The position numbers and the translations under genes were made by a program. A stretch of DNA of 64,000 bases, taken from contig CAJNDS010000990.1 in assembly GCA_905221605.1 (NCBI GenBank), positions 12,501-76,500 of the forward strand. The letters run 5' to 3'. Of this stretch, positions 11,695 through 24,200 are shown in pieces. Position 1 is the stretch's first letter, and each line of letters opens with the position of its first letter. The notes beneath the pieces were generated by a model, which ran no database searches, was not told the origin of the DNA, and saw only the letters and a list, made by a program, of their open reading frames with translations. Origin of the DNA: Symbiodinium natans. Lineage: Eukaryota; Sar; Dinophyceae; Suessiales; Symbiodiniaceae.

Positions 11695-12480
11695 AAAGGG
11701 GCGGACTTCGGCTTGCACAAAAGCTCCGAAACCCAAGAAAGGGAATAAGACCCTAGATTTTCCGGGATCCAAGTACAGGGCTTAGGGTGAGCTTTTCGGG
11801 TTTGAGCCGCACCCCTGAAATGTGCAAAACGTCCTGAACGCCCCAAAGACCCTTCTCTGGGCTCTTTGGCAATTCAGGAGCTAGGGTGGAAACCTCAACC
11901 GTTTGCACAAGGAATCACCCCCTCAACCCAAGACCCTCAACCCGAAAACCCTAAACGCCTAAACCCCAACCTTCAACCCCCAACGCTCTACCCCCCTAAA
12001 CCCTAAACCCCCCCCCCACAACCATAGCCCTACCCCCCTAATAGGGTTTAGGGTTAGGGGATGAGGGTTTGGGGTTAGGGGTTTAGGGCTTAGGGTTTAG
12101 GATTCAGGGTTTAGGGCTAATTTCTGGCCCGGGCACCCGGAGAGGAACTGCTGCCTTTTGGCGGCCTCCCCCCGCGCACCGCGGGCACGTGCTGCCAACA
12201 CCGACGCTGGCACCTACGGGATCAATTTATTATGGGCTGAGGGTCTACATGTATATTTCTATGTATACTTCTACTTCTACATATATGTTTATACCTATTT
12301 ACTTATATTTATGCTTATATGTTTCCACCTGTATAGATAGTTATATACTTATATTTATGCACGTATAGGGTTAAGGGTAGACGGTTGACATAGCCATTTT
12401 TGAAGGGTTCTTCAGGGCACCGAATTTTCGAACTAAGCCCTTCCTGAGGACCACTTTTCAATAGCGACGGGCGAAAGAAG

Positions 12481-12969
12481 TCAACCAGGAGATGCTCGGG
12501 AACGGGCCCCCCCAAACCCGCAAAACACGTCGAAACCTCCGCGTGAACAATGCAAAACGCCTCCACGACTCCTAAACAGAACAGAAACCTTGAGGACCCT
12601 CAACTTGTGCTTGGTCAGAGTCCAAGGGTTTAAGGTTGAAAGCTGCACAGGACTCAACAGATAAGGGCAGGTACACAGGTTGGTACTTAGGCATAGAGGT
12701 TGAAGGGCATGGGGTTGTCCTAGATGTCCACAGTATCCAATAGAAAAAGGCCTCAACACCCTTCCTCCCATTTGCTTGGAGAGGCCCCTCTGGGCCCCTC
12801 CCAGTTCAGGGGCTTGGGGGAGGAGCGGGTTTAGAGGTGTATAAGAGAGGGCGACGTCAGCAGCAACCTGTATAGAGAAACGCACTTTTCTCTCGTTTCT
12901 TAAGGGTATATCAGAGGCTTCCCCAGATAAGGCTTGGCGGCTGTTGATGTTTGGGCTGCGTGGCTGCAC
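12481..12969 (-). CDS. 162-aa ORF in unique DNA (doubtful)
   Basis: The longest non-repeat ORF outside the element. The segment is nearly free of telomere-like repeats (12370-13190). Composition is not strongly protein-like, and + frames (for example ATG 13030, MAEALEAPFNNAEEALAPSP) compete. One or both strands may hold exons. Confidence 0.25.
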   Translation of the reverse strand: MQPRSPNINSRQALSGEASDIPLRNERKVRFSIQVAADVALSYTPLNPLLPQAPELGGAQRGLSKQMGGRVLRPFSIGYCGHLGQPHALQPLCLSTNLCTCPYLLSPVQLSTLNPWTLTKHKLRVLKVSVLFRSRGGVLHCSRGGFDVFCGFGGARSRASPG

Positions 12970-13506
12970 ACGCGGGGCGCCTGCGAGTTGCCAAGCCGCG
13001 GCAGTGTGGGCGCACTTTGGCTGTGCTCCATGGCTGAAGCTCTGGAGGCCCCCTTTAACAACGCTGAAGAGGCGCTGGCCCCCAGCCCAGACTCCTTGTT
13101 TGACCTTTTGACCCCCAGCCTAAGGGACAGCATTTTCTATGTCTCTTTGTTTTCATGTGGGGGGGTGGTACTGGTGGACTGACCGAAATCGTGACTCTGG
13201 GGAGTTCGTTGGCCCCGAAAGCCCCCCCAAAAACCCCTGAGAGGCCTAGTGAACATGCTCAGACAACTCCCCTTGTGCTGCTGCTGGACACAAGGAAGGT
13301 CCGGAGTGGAGCCCAGAAAGCGATGGAAGGATGGCCTAGCTTATTTCCCAGGATGGGTCTTTCCCAAAAAAGGCCCTTGAAGCTCCCGACAATCCGTACC
13401 TTTTTGGAACCCACCGGCTGCCTAAACCCAAACCCCGAACGTTACACTTAAAGCAGGAGGTGTTCCTTATAGGCTTCAGGGTTTAGGGCGTATACGGTCC
13501 TAAACC

Positions 13507-13629
13507 TAAAACCCTAAACCCTAAACCCTAAACCCTAAACCCTAAACCCTAAACCCTAAACCCTAAACCCTAAACCCTAAACCCTAAACCCTAAACCCTA
13601 AACCCTAAACCCTAAACCCTAAACCCTAA
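13507..13629 (+). repeat. CCCTAAA array
   Basis: About 17 perfect telomere-type heptamers, interstitial. Confidence 0.95.
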
Positions 13630-14029
13630 GCCCTGCACTTTGGGCCCCTAAATAGAATGGACCCTGGGAGCTCTGCATCTTAAAAGAGGTATCCCTTATA
13701 TGCCCCTTACATATACCCTACACACAAACTACGGGCCCATACATCCGAGCCCTTTAAAGGAGGCAAGGGACCATATTAAGAGCCCATGTAACTACTTTAA
13801 ACCCTAAACCCTAAACCCTAAACCCTAAACCCTAAACTCTAAACCCTGTCTACGTAGGTCGCGATTCGGAAAGGAGATGGAGCTAAGCTGAACAGCTCAA
13901 ACAAGAGCCTTGGCAGCCAAAAAGGGCTCAACCCCTGGCCCTTACCGAAAACCCCTTAAACCAAGAAACCCGAAAACCCACAGGCCCGAAACCTTGAACC
14001 CGTTAACCCCAAACCCTTGTAAGTCAAAC

Positions 14030-14176
14030 CTCTCCTGATCAACATGTCATCGTTGTTGTGGCCCTCCTCCCCAGACTCTTCACGAAGCGCCGAGTTTTTT
14101 TGGTCCCCCGGCTTTGAGGCAGCAACAGCTCTTTTCGGCTGGAGCCGGTTCAGATGCCGAAGTCCTTGCATCCCTA
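14030..14176 (-). CDS. exon island of second minus-strand gene
   Basis: Minus-strand frame LRHLNRLQPKRAVAASKPGD followed by a polar acidic stretch and DDMLIRRGLTYK. It lies below the stop at 14396, so it should belong to a different gene. Confidence 0.4.
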
Positions 14177-14395
14177 AACCCTGAACCCTAAACACTAAAC
14201 CCTAAACCCTGAACCCGGACCCTTGATCACTTATAGCCCTGAAAGCTGCACCCTAAAACCCTGAACCCCAAAGCACAGAGCTGGAAATCGACATACTGAA
14301 CCCTAAACCCTACTAAACCCTAAACCCGAAACCCTAAACCCAGAACCCTTACCGGACAAAGACAACAAATTTAAATCCTCGGTTCCCCGAGAGGC

Positions 14396-14485
14396 TCATT
14401 TGCAAAGGCCACAGGACTGTGGGCAGGCTTCCAGGACCTCACCGGGACCTGGGATGAACAGCGCCGAATCCCTTTTGGGTGTTTG
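14396..14485 (-). CDS. terminal exon, ShKT end and stop
   Basis: 90 nt, phase 0 from acceptor AAACCCTACAG to a TGA stop. It encodes a 29-residue tail ending VLEACPQSCGLCK. CPxSCGLC is the ShKT C-terminal signature, and ending a protein just after it is common for secreted ShKT proteins. This is the likely 3' end of the astacin/ShKT gene. The acceptor is a modified telomere-like repeat. Confidence 0.65.
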   Translation of the reverse strand, partial: QTPKRDSALFIPGPGEVLEACPQSCGLCK

Positions 14486-15070
14486 CTGTAGGGTTTAGGG
14501 TTTAGCGTTTAGGGGTATGGGGTTCAGGGTCTTATAAGGGTTCATAGGGTTCAGAGATGTTTTGAGTTTATGAATCCTCAAGGCCATGAAGTCTTGGTTT
14601 GGCTGAAGGGCAACCAATGGGGTCAAACCTATTCACGCTGCAGAGTGCTGCAGCTGTTCTTCCTAAACCATTGCACATGAGGAAGATCCTGATAGCTAGC
14701 GAGTCCGCACCGTTCGCTATCTTGACTCTTGACTTGCTGGGTCTTGCTCCACTTGTCACCACTCCATCCGCTCAGTCACGTTAAATGAGCTGTAAACATC
14801 CCTAAGCCCTTATAAACCCTAAACCCTAATGTGCAATCTAGACCAGGTCGCGCTCCACCTATCGAGCGTGGTACAACGCTGCACATCAAATTGCAAAGGC
14901 ATGTGTGTGTGGCCTGACCTATCAGAAATCCCACAGGGCTGGCTCATGTGAGGCTGTGGCCGGCCCCGAAGGGCCGACCTCAGTTCTAAACGCCTGAGTC
15001 TCAAACATCTCGCCCCCCCGAGCCCCAAGGTTTGCGGATTTTGGAGGAATCATAAGGAAATCACGATGCA

Positions 15071-15304
15071 ATGGCTGAACAAAACATGTTGGCGAACTCC
15101 CCACTCGATAGTCTCGACGTGCGACCCCCAGAGCTCAGTTTCAATGGCCTCGATGTGAGGCTTCCTGCAACTTCTCAAAAGATTGTGAAGTATCATGGAA
15201 TCTTAAGTAAACCAGATTATACGTCGGATCTTTATGACAAACAAAAAACCTACCTAAGCCATATTCGAGCCATCCAAGCAAATCTTAACGAGCTGCAGTC
15301 GTAG
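15071..15304 (+). CDS. small ORF of 77 aa
   Basis: ATG 15071 to TAG 15304 in unique DNA. Contains two related segments SLDVRPPELSF and GLDVRLPATS and a lysine/tyrosine-rich tail. Composition is more protein-like than most ORFs here; no family recognised. Followed by a long microsatellite. Confidence 0.35.
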   Translation: MAEQNMLANSPLDSLDVRPPELSFNGLDVRLPATSQKIVKYHGILSKPDYTSDLYDKQKTYLSHIRAIQANLNELQS

Positions 15305-15403
15305 CCGATGTAGGCCAGACACCCATAGCCTCCAGCATCCTTCACCGCAATGCAAGACAGACTGCAATTGCAGGTATCTGGTGGGGGCGGATACGCGTGA
15401 TTT

Positions 15404-15560
15404 GTGCGGGCGCGGGCGCGTGTGCGCGTGTGCGCGTGTGCGCGTGTGCGCGTGTGCGCGTGTGCGCGTGCGCGTGTGCGCGTGTGCGCGTGTGTTCGTG
15501 TGCGCGTCTCTGTCTCTGACTCCGTCTCTGTCTCGGTCTCGGTCGCGGTCTCTGTCTCTG

Positions 15561-15593
<33 letters not shown>

Positions 15594-15805
15594 GTGTCTC
15601 TGTGCGTCTGTGTCTCCCTCTCTCTCTGTGTCCGTCCGTGTGTGTGTGTATCTCCGTGTGTCGCTCTCTCACTCTCTCTCACTCTCTCTCACTCTCTCTC
15701 ACTCTCTCTCACTCTCTCTCACTCTCTCTCACTCTCTCTCACTCTCTCTCTACTTTCTCTCTCTCTCGCTCTCTCGCTCTCTCGCGCTTCGTCTCTCTCT
15801 CTTTC

Positions 15806-15862
<57 letters not shown>

Positions 15863-15921
15863 GGGAGGCCAGGCGCTGATATAAACGTGTATAGATAGAT
15901 AGATAGATAGATAGATATACG

Positions 15922-15972
<51 letters not shown>
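15404..15972. repeat. compound microsatellite
   Basis: GTGCGC, GTCTCT, CTCTCTCACT, CT, GATA, TA and GTAT tracts in succession. ORFs in it are artefacts. Confidence 0.95.
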
Positions 15973-15974
<2 letters not shown>

Positions 15975-16093
15975 TTGAGTTTTGTGTTTTTTCTACCTTT
16001 TTTTTGGGGGGGGGAGGGGGGTTCCTACATCGGATCCCGATCGTTCGTCTTCTTGTAGCAATGGACCTAAACCCTAAACCCTAAACACGAAAC

Positions 16094-16157
16094 CTTAAGC
16101 CTCCAACACTTTTGACGAGAGAGTCGGCCTTGAATTTGTCATCGTCCACGCAGGCCT
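16094..16157 (-). CDS. ShKT-like module, N-terminal half
   Basis: 64 nt, acceptor GGCGGCAG, donor TAAG|GTTTCG. It encodes ACVDDDKFKADSLVKS. An acidic C-x-D start is typical of ShKT domains. It lies just upstream, on the minus strand, of the terminal ShKT half at 14396-14485; phases imply one further small exon in between. Confidence 0.5.
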
Positions 16158-16628
16158 CTGCCGCCGGAATTCAGGGTTTAGGGTTTATCAGGGTTCAGGG
16201 TTTAGGGTTTAGGGCAACTGAGGGTTTAGGGTTAGGGTTTAGGCTTTGAGGCAATTGAGGGTTTAAGGTTAGGGTTTCGGGTCTAGGGCAATTCAGGGTT
16301 TAGGATTTAGGGGTGTCGGGTTTAGGGCTCAAATGCTGAGACCCTGATCCCAGGCCTCTCTCAAGACTGGCCAAGGGGAGGGGGTAAGGAGGGCCTTGAG
16401 AAGCCGAATGCTTACCCTACCAACACCTGTAGCTGGTGGATTCCGCCTCCTGCTCCAACAACAACTAGGGATTAGGGTTTCGGGTCAGGGTTTAGGGTTT
16501 CGGTTATTCAGGTTTAGGGTTTAGGGTTCATCAACTCTCTCGCAACAGCCTCTGCCGCAGCTGGTGGGCACACCCCACCTGCAGCGTAGAGCAGCGGGCA
16601 GATGGCTCACGGTTGGCTCGTACAGGGA

Positions 16629-16715
16629 CCAAACCCTAAACCCTAAACCCTAAACCCTAAACCCTAAACCCTAAACCCTAAACCCTAAACCCTAAACCCT
16701 AAACCCTAAACCCTA
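16629..16715 (+). repeat. CCCTAAA array
   Basis: About 12 perfect heptamers. Confidence 0.9.
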
Positions 16716-16870
16716 AATAACCCTAAGTCCCGGGCATGCGGAAGACGCACATGCATTCGGGCACTAGACCCTAAGACGCTCAAGACCACAAGTCTCAACA
16801 CTACTTAAGCCTAATAATCAAGCTACAAACTCTCATCCCAAATCCCTAAAGATGAAATCCAGGGCTATAC

Positions 16871-16975
16871 CTTGGGATGTTCCCCCTTATACGAACAGTC
16901 CTTATGTTAGGGATCATAGTGCCCCCCTATTAGAATCCCTATCATGGACTGTTGGCATAAGGGGAACATCCCAAG
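16871..16975. mobile_element. MITE copy 2
   Basis: 105 bp, ends CTTGGGATGTTCCCCCTTAT and its near-inverse ATAAGGGGAACATCCCAAG; inner arms ACAGTCCTTA and TGGACTGT. Confidence 0.8.
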
Positions 16976-17100
16976 CTATACCTTGAAGCTCCTCAAGCTG
17001 GAATTGCACAAGTGCCTGTTGTCTTGTCCAATGGAGTACCCCTCCCCCAAAAAAAAGATTAAAGGGTTCGGATCGCTTCTGGCTCTCTTCTGCTTATTAT

Positions 17101-17132
<32 letters not shown>

Positions 17133-18902
17133 TTCTTATTCTTCTTCTTCTGCACGCCTCTCTCTGGCTCTCTCTCTTCTTTCTGTCTCTTGTTGTGTGT
17201 GTTTGCTTTCTTTCGGTGTTCTTTCTCATTTTTTCTTTCGCGGTCCTTCCGCGCCTATCGCTCTCATTGACGCTTACTTGCATTTGAAACCTCTTCGCTG
17301 AGCTGAGCAAAGCAACGCTGCCTGATGCCCTGCGTGTAATTCTCTTTCACTACAGCTGAGTGGTATTCACCTCATGGAAGAGGGCCCTGTGACCCCCCCC
17401 CCATCCCCCCAAAAAAATATGTATACTAAACAACGAAAAATATGTAGGCATGTATGTATATCTATATATATATATATATATTCGTAAACAACGAGACGCC
17501 CGAACCCGAACAAACACACCTTTTCCCCGGGTTGAGAATTAAAGAGTTTAGGGCGTAGGGCGAACCAATTCCCAGAACCGAGCGACAAGATTCTGGACAG
17601 CGGAACTGAGCTGTGGTCGCGAGCCTGGCCACAATGCAGGGTTTCAGGACTCTTCGACGTCTTCCATTGCTAGGGTTTGGGGTTGCAGTTGCACTGCAAC
17701 GCCTAAAACAGCCTAAACCCTAAAGCTTTGCCAGTTTGTGGTGTAACAAGATAAAAACAAGGAGGTCGACCAGCGCGTCCGGAGCTAGAGCTTTAGGGCA
17801 TAGGGCCAAACCTCTCCCCTCTCCCCCACCCCCGCTCCTAAAAGACTCACAAACCAAGAACACAAACAAAAGAAACACTAAACTTAACCCCAAGCCCCCC
17901 CAAGCACCCAAACCCCAGGCCAGAAAACAACCCCAAACCCTGCCAAAAACAAACCTAAACCTTCCAAGCCTGAAACAACAATTCCCCGCTAACACGCAGC
18001 CAGTAAAACCCAAAACCAGCCAAACAACCCTGAAGACCCTATAAAAGCCCAGACGCCCTGGAACCCGACAACCGCCGGGGTAAAATCCCTGCACGCTGCC
18101 CTGGCCTGGAATGGCAAGCCTCAGTTCACCCATGGTTCCAAACGGTTTAGGGTTTAGGGTTTAGGGTTTAGGGTTTATGGCTTAGGCACAAAAAGGCATT
18201 TAGAGGGCTTTGCGGGTTACGTGGGTCTCGGGTGCCCAAGGCTGCCCTGAAAAGCCCAGGAACCTACAAAAGACCACCCACCGGTTGCTGGCTTGCTGTC
18301 ACAGAAATTGCACCGCAACACGGAGATAGCGGAGCCCATGTACACTGGACATACAAACATAGATGAAGATAAAGACATATAAATATAAGGATAAATATGT
18401 GGTGCCCCCCCGCCCCTCCCCGTGTACCTCCAGGATTGTCTCTGGCCATCCCCTTCTGTCATATGTATATATATATATGTAGTTTTCTTTATATTTATAT
18501 TTATTTATATACATATTCATTCATACACACATAAGACTATGTGGACATATATACACATGTATGTACAAAATTGCTTTCCAAATCTAACTGATATGGTTTC
18601 CTATTTGGGTAACTTATTCGAAGCTCCCGAACAGCAGCCTAGTTTCAGGGGCTGGAGGGGAGGGGTATGTGGTGGTTTAGGTCCGGGGCTTGGGGTTTAG
18701 GGTTTAGGGAGGGTGGCTGGATGGGAAGTTTAGCCCTCAAAAAGCTTCGGGACCATGTCATCCTAAATCCTAAGCCCTAAAAAAGGGTAGGTTTGAACAT
18801 AATTTGTTTAGAATTACCCCTGAATCCCCTATAAAAAACCTTCTGAAGCCATAGTAATTGAATTTTTATGGGGCTAAGCCAGTAATCCCTAAACCCAAAA
18901 CA

Positions 18903-18973
18903 GCATCCAGGGCTCTCCCTGCGCAGCGAGCTCTTGGCAAGTTGCCTCCTGGGCGGCTGAAGCCCAAGGCCAG
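18903..18973 (-). CDS. exon island
   Basis: Minus-strand frame WPWASAAQEATCQELAAQGE. Alternative frames are also open, so the call is tentative. Confidence 0.3.
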
Positions 18974-19339
18974 CGGTTGATAGTCTTGGGGGGGGGGGGG
19001 GTTGTGGGGTTTTAGGGTTTAGGGTTTGGGGTTTGGAGTTTAGGGTGAGGCTTCAGTTCGGGTCTGGGTCGTACGGATCCCCGCAACGAAACACTAAACC
19101 CTGAAACCCTAAACTATCGAGGTACCAAAGGGGGCCATGTACGAAACCCCTGCCATTTTGACGAGGCCTTCGAGTATTCTATGTCCGTTGAGCAATCCTG
19201 TCGATCCAGGGCTACTAGGGGATCCGAAGCATGGGCCTTTCATTTGGGCCCCTTGTTATATGGCCCATATTATACCCATACTTCGGATCCCGTTAGTTAC
19301 CTTTAAAGGCCTGAACCCTGAGACAAGCAACTGCGTCGA

Positions 19340-19525
19340 GACCCTAAACCCTAAACCCTAAACCCTAAACCCTAAACCCTAAACCCTAAACCCTGAACCC
19401 CTGACCCCTGAACCCTGAACCCTGAACCCTGAACCCTGAACCCTAAACCCTAAACCCTAAACCCTAAACCCTAAACCCTAAACCCTAAACCCTAAACCCT
19501 AAACCCTAAACCCTAAACCCTAAAC
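19340..19525 (+). repeat. CCCTAAA array with CCCTGAA block
   Basis: Canonical heptamers interrupted by six CCCTGAA variants at about 19392-19440, indicating local amplification of a variant unit. Confidence 0.9.
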
Positions 19526-19541
19526 CCATCATCCGATCCAC

Positions 19542-19615
19542 CTGGCCTTGTCTTTCCCGGAAACTCGGATCAAGGACGTGGGCGATAAATCCTTGCCTGG
19601 GCTCGGGGAGCCTTT
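19542..19615 (-). CDS. exon island
   Basis: 74 nt, acceptor CTGTACCAG, donor CCAG|GTGGATC. It encodes KGSPSPGKDLSPTSLIRVSG then KDKAR. Serine/proline-rich, possibly a linker between extracellular modules. Confidence 0.5.
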
Positions 19616-19964
19616 CTGGTACAGGGTTTAGGGTTTAGGGTTTTGGGTTTAGGGTTTTGGGTCTCTCAGATGCCTAATTGCTGGGTACTCGGGAGGCTTA
19701 CCCACCCAGCTACTAAGGATGGCATGTTTTGGGGTTGTATGGTCTTAGTGCTTTAAGTTTCCGGCTGTTAGGGACATTGACTCAGGAAAGCATGAAACCA
19801 TTTTGAATCACCCTAAGCTTGCTCAAAAAGGGGGCGTTTACGATAATATAGGTACCTTATTGGGGTCCTTCTGACACGGGGATCCTACTATTTTGGGGGT
19901 CTATCTTTGGGGTCCCTTATTTTCGCAAAACTCCCAAATCGGGTTGGGGGCTTCAGCGTTTGGG

Positions 19965-20028
19965 GCTTCAGGTGTCAAACGCAGTAAGTCGAGCGCAACC
20001 GGTAGGGCTGGACGGCCCGCAGGCACTG
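19965..20028 (-). CDS. exon island
   Basis: Minus-strand frame QCLRAVQPYRLRSTYCV, ending at a stop in frame; splice donor unresolved. Short, so confidence is low. Confidence 0.3.
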
Positions 20029-20104
20029 AACCTTAGACCCGAAACCCCAAACCCCTAAACTCTAATTCACCCTAAGCCCAACAGCCCTTTGGCTTCCACT
20101 AAAG

Positions 20105-20199
20105 AGAACCCACAAAGCCGCAGTGCAGGTCTCGGCCGAGGTGGTCTGATTCGGAGTGCCGCAGAGGTCACAGGTCACAGGGCAGGCGTCCCTCCTTAC
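20105..20199 (-). CDS. ShKT-like cysteine module, C-terminal half
   Basis: Minus-strand frame VRRDACPVTCDLCGTPNQTT. The CPxTCxxC ending is characteristic of ShKT (SXC) domains, extracellular disulfide modules often attached to astacins. The first half of the domain should be in an upstream exon. Confidence 0.55.
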
Positions 20200-20819
20200 G
20201 TGCGGTTTAAGGGGCTAGGGTTTTAGGGGAGGTTTAGGGGGTTTAGGGGTCTAGGAACTCACTATAGAGGTCATGTTTTATAGGAATGGTAGAGCTTACA
20301 CGGCTACAGGCATTAGGGATTGTACTGTGGACGGCTCCTGGCCGAAGTTGCTCTAAATTTCGAGCTCGGGCCCGGGCATTCGTGTCTACGGGCAGATCAT
20401 GTCAGGTAGACTCCGCTATGCCCTCGACCCCAAACCCGAATCCCAAACCCTGAGCCCGAAACCCGAAAGCCGGCACCTGCAGGGGCCCGCCTTAAACCTT
20501 CAAGCCCTAAGGTGCAAGGGACCCTACAGGCGCACCCCAAAACCTTCACCCAAAAACCAATTAAAATTGAACTGGCACGGAAAATTCCCGATAGGGGTTG
20601 AGGGCTTAGGGTTTAGGGGTTAGGGTTCAGGGTTTCGGGAAATTCCCCTCGACCTGGGAGACTGGGCTTTAGGCCTCAGGCTTCCTGCATTGTTGTTCAG
20701 GGATGCGCCGGCATACTTTGTTAGGGTTTAGGGTTCAGGGTTCAGGGTTCAGGGTTCAGGGTTTAGGGTTTAGGGTTTAGGGTTTAGGGTTTAGGGTTTA
20801 GGGCTTGGGGGTTTTCAGG

Positions 20820-20945
20820 GGCCCCAGATGATTCAACAGGCCCTCAAAAGGCAAGGGGCACTGCTTGTGAGTGCGCTTCGCCGTAGCCTGCCAGTCGGTG
20901 ACTTTGTCTAAATTGGGGTGAGCCTTATACAAGGGTGCCCCACTG
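20820..20945 (-). CDS. exon island
   Basis: Minus-strand frame APLYKAHPNLDKVTDWQATA continuing KRTHKQCPLPFEGLLNHLG. Long, balanced composition, no stop. Family not recognised. Confidence 0.5.
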
Positions 20946-21039
20946 TATCGTTGCAGTGTCTGAGGTTCAACCCTGAAAACCCCTTAGGATCCCAAATTGC
21001 TTCAACTTCGAGTTAGGATCTCAGCCCTCCAAAGCCTTC

Positions 21040-21133
21040 ATGTCGTTGACTTGATGCGGCCATGTAGGTGCGTTTCTTATGCTTGCCTTTTCCCATGTCT
21101 CCTTTAACCTGGAGAGCCGTGGACTGGGTTGCA
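21040..21133 (-). CDS. exon LKETWEKASIRNAPT
   Basis: Minus-strand frame LKETWEKASIRNAPTWPHQV preceded by a pyrimidine-rich tract ending CTCCAG. A diverged copy lies on the opposite strand at 63432-63533, which supports coding function or a dispersed repeat. Confidence 0.45.
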
Positions 21134-22599
21134 ATGAAAGGCTGCGTATGAAGCTACAAGTAGGGTTTAGGGTTTGGCGTTTATAGGGTCTAGGGTTTAG
21201 GGTTTAGTAGGGTTTAAGGTTTAGAGTCTAGAGTTTAGGGCATCTCACAATGCCACGGCGCGACCCACCCATTGGAACCCGCCCGCAACCACCCAGAGTC
21301 AAACCTTTTCGTGGATTACAGACTTGTCTAACCCCCAAGCCCCCTGTCAAGGGGGCGCTCTCTCGAGGAAAAGCCGCCCTCCCAAAATTGCCATGTAGCC
21401 CAGAGTCTCTTCGGCCTTTCGTGAGATGCCGGGGCCCCAGGGACACATACTAGAAGGGATTCTCTTCAGCGAGACTCCCGGCACTGCAGGGACTTTGCTC
21501 GCCGGGATTCTTTACTGTTCTCTTTTGCTCCCTCGATCTCTCTCTCTCGTTCCCTCCTCTCTCCTCTCTCGACAATCTCGAGGCAATTCGCTCTCACAAC
21601 ATGATTCCATGTCCATTCCCTTCTCTGCTAGTGGCAGTTTTAAGTCGACCCTGTCGAGGTGAAGTCGTGCCAAGCCCGTGTGCCGCAGAGTTTGGGCTTG
21701 CTTTGCCATATCCCCAACATGTCTTGCATTTCAGCAGATCCCAAGTGTTGCAGTCTTATAGTACTGTGCACATGGTCTTGAGGTCATTTTAGGATCATCG
21801 TTTGTGCTGTAACCCCGCTTGGTTGCAAATGCGTAATGCTGCTTGCCTCCACCCCCGTCGCCGCCCCCCACCCCCAACCCACCCGCCGGAAACAAAAAAA
21901 CAAGCCGAGCCATACTGGTGAGAGCTATAGGGTTCTTAAGGGAGAGGGGGTTCATGGGGCGTAGGTACCTACAGAACCTTAGGGAAGTTTAGGGAGCCTT
22001 AGACTTGGGTTACATACCCTCGAACCCCCTCCTGAAGAACAGAGGTTCTGGGGAGGACGGGGCCTCCGCCCTAAGCCCCCAAATTGCAGCTTCCTTGTCC
22101 TAGGGGGATGGGGGGCCCTTCGAAGCGAAGCCCAAGCGGCACACTTTCGCTAGCTGCCAGCAGCTGAACTGCACTCCGCGTTGGGTAATTCCCGTGGGGT
22201 ACCTTTGGAGGGCGAGCTGAGATTAATCTCCACAACTACCCACATGTACCACAAGCCTCCCCAGCACGATCCTCAAAGTTGGCATGCATTCGGGAGGTAT
22301 CTTGGGGCGTTTCCGGCTTCACGGTTTAGGGGCTTATAGTGCTTGAGATTCGACAGGGCTGCGAGAGACGTCAAAGTGGCAGGTAAGCAAAGTTTTGCCA
22401 TTGAACAGCTGTGTTGCAGAGGGGGGAGGGTGAATATCGGGGGGCACGTAGCACAAGCCACCCCCAAACCTCCATCATTTTGGGCTCTTAAGCCTTCAGT
22501 CCTCAAGTCCTTAACTCAACTGTTCGATTGGAACTCTGTAAAGCAACAGAACTTACTCTGCCCTGTATCAACCTCAGCCCCAATGATCCCTCCCCCCCA

Positions 22600-24200
22600 C
22601 CCGGCCCGACTACACCCTAAACACCCTAACACCCTATACACAACCCTTTAAACCCGATAAAATCCGATCAGCCCGACAAACCCTATTAACCCTAACAAAC
22701 AACTAAATAATCCTATAAGCCCTATAAACCCTAGTAACCCTATCCACCCTATAAACCCGACAAACCGTCGACTAACCTGTCGACAGATGGGGCGCTTGTC
22801 TTCGCAGGCGAAGCCGCATGGGCAGCTTTCCCGGGCCTCTCTCGCGCTCGCGACTCTTAACCACAGATTGCTCTAAAGTAGAGTCTCTTCTCGGCGGGGG
22901 GGGGGGGTTCCTTCAATCAAGAGTGTGTGGTATTTAGGCCTTAGGGATTAGGGTTTAGGCCTTAGGGTTTAATTAGGGTTCAGATTCATAGGCTACCGGC
23001 TGCGTCTGCAAGCTGCTAGAATGAAGACTTTCTTAGACAAAGCTGTCGGGCCTCTGGACAGGCATCTCCGTGTAAGGTCTGCTGTTATCTGCAGCAATCC
23101 TCAAGCCTCCCGTCCCCCCGCACCTAACTTCTGGCCCCCCCGAAACTTATCAGAAGTGCGCAGGAAGCCCTGTCCTTGGGACGGTTTTGTGGGCGACAGG
23201 CATGCTCGTTTTCCACCGGCTCGCCGTGCATACCCAGGCAGTGAACAGGTCCTTCATCTATTGGCATGTTGAGAAAGCGTTACACCGTAGGAGTATAGGG
23301 TTGCTTTGTGCTTGTTGGGTGCAACACCCTCCTCCTCAAACGCGAAACCGCCAAGCCCTACATCATAAAGACTTCGTGAACCTCTGGACGCACCTCGGCA
23401 ATCCTCTGCCTGAAGCCCTGTGATCCCCTCACCCCGAATTTAACCCCCCCTGCCCCTTTTTGTATTGACTATTTTCGGCACAGCATGTTGTAAGGATCAT
23501 AACACGAACTATATCAATATACCCGACTACAATGTGCATGTTACACATGGGGGGAGTAGGAGGGGGCGGGATTCAAGAATGAATCAGCTGAGCCCCAAAA
23601 AAACCAAGGAAGCATCCCTCAACACACAACATTGAAAGCAAATCTTACAGGAAACCATACAGGTAACTATCACCTGCACTCCACCAGAGTCGGAAGTCCC
23701 CCACACCCCCCCCCCCTTCCGGGCGCAAAAAAGGGGCTTAGGGTTGCATGAGCACTAACGGCTCGCAGCCCAGTGTCTGGTGCGATAGCACTCGTCCGTG
23801 CCTCGCAGAGATGGGCCAGCGGCGCTTGCTACCGCTGGTGTCGGGTCTACAGCTTGTGGGTTGAGCTTGTGGATTCTACCGGTTCTTATGCTTCAGGGCT
23901 CTATTGCTTGCTAGTTTCAGAGGCAGCTGGTGATGTTGCGAGGCTCTTCGATGACAGACTATGGAACAGGCCTCTATCTTCGCCAACACATTCCGAAGGC
24001 AACTGCATCTGGGGGGCAGGGGCATCTGCATATCGGAGACGGCCTAGACCAATCCCTAGCCCCACTCCCTGGACTTACTTCCCGGAAACTCAGCAGCGAA
24101 GCTCTCGTTCCCTATTGGAAGTTCTGCGGCGAACTGTTTGAACCCCTGGCCCCCGGCGTAAAGGCTCCTGAGTCAGCACCTAGGACTCTTAATCATCCGC
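22600..24200. other. mostly unique DNA, no assigned gene
   Basis: 22600-22770 is a CCCTATAAA/CCCTAACA variant stretch. 23020-24200 has few telomere-like repeats and several open + frames (for example 23773-24141, 122 aa), but none with recognisable motifs. Possible exons not resolved. Confidence 0.35.

Noticed and set aside
13507-13629. True telomere or chromosome end
   Set aside because: Arrays occur throughout in both orientations with unique DNA on both sides; they are interstitial.
15250-15898. ORFs of 140-167 aa in the CT/GT microsatellite
   Set aside because: Low-complexity reading of simple repeats, with parallel ORFs in several frames.
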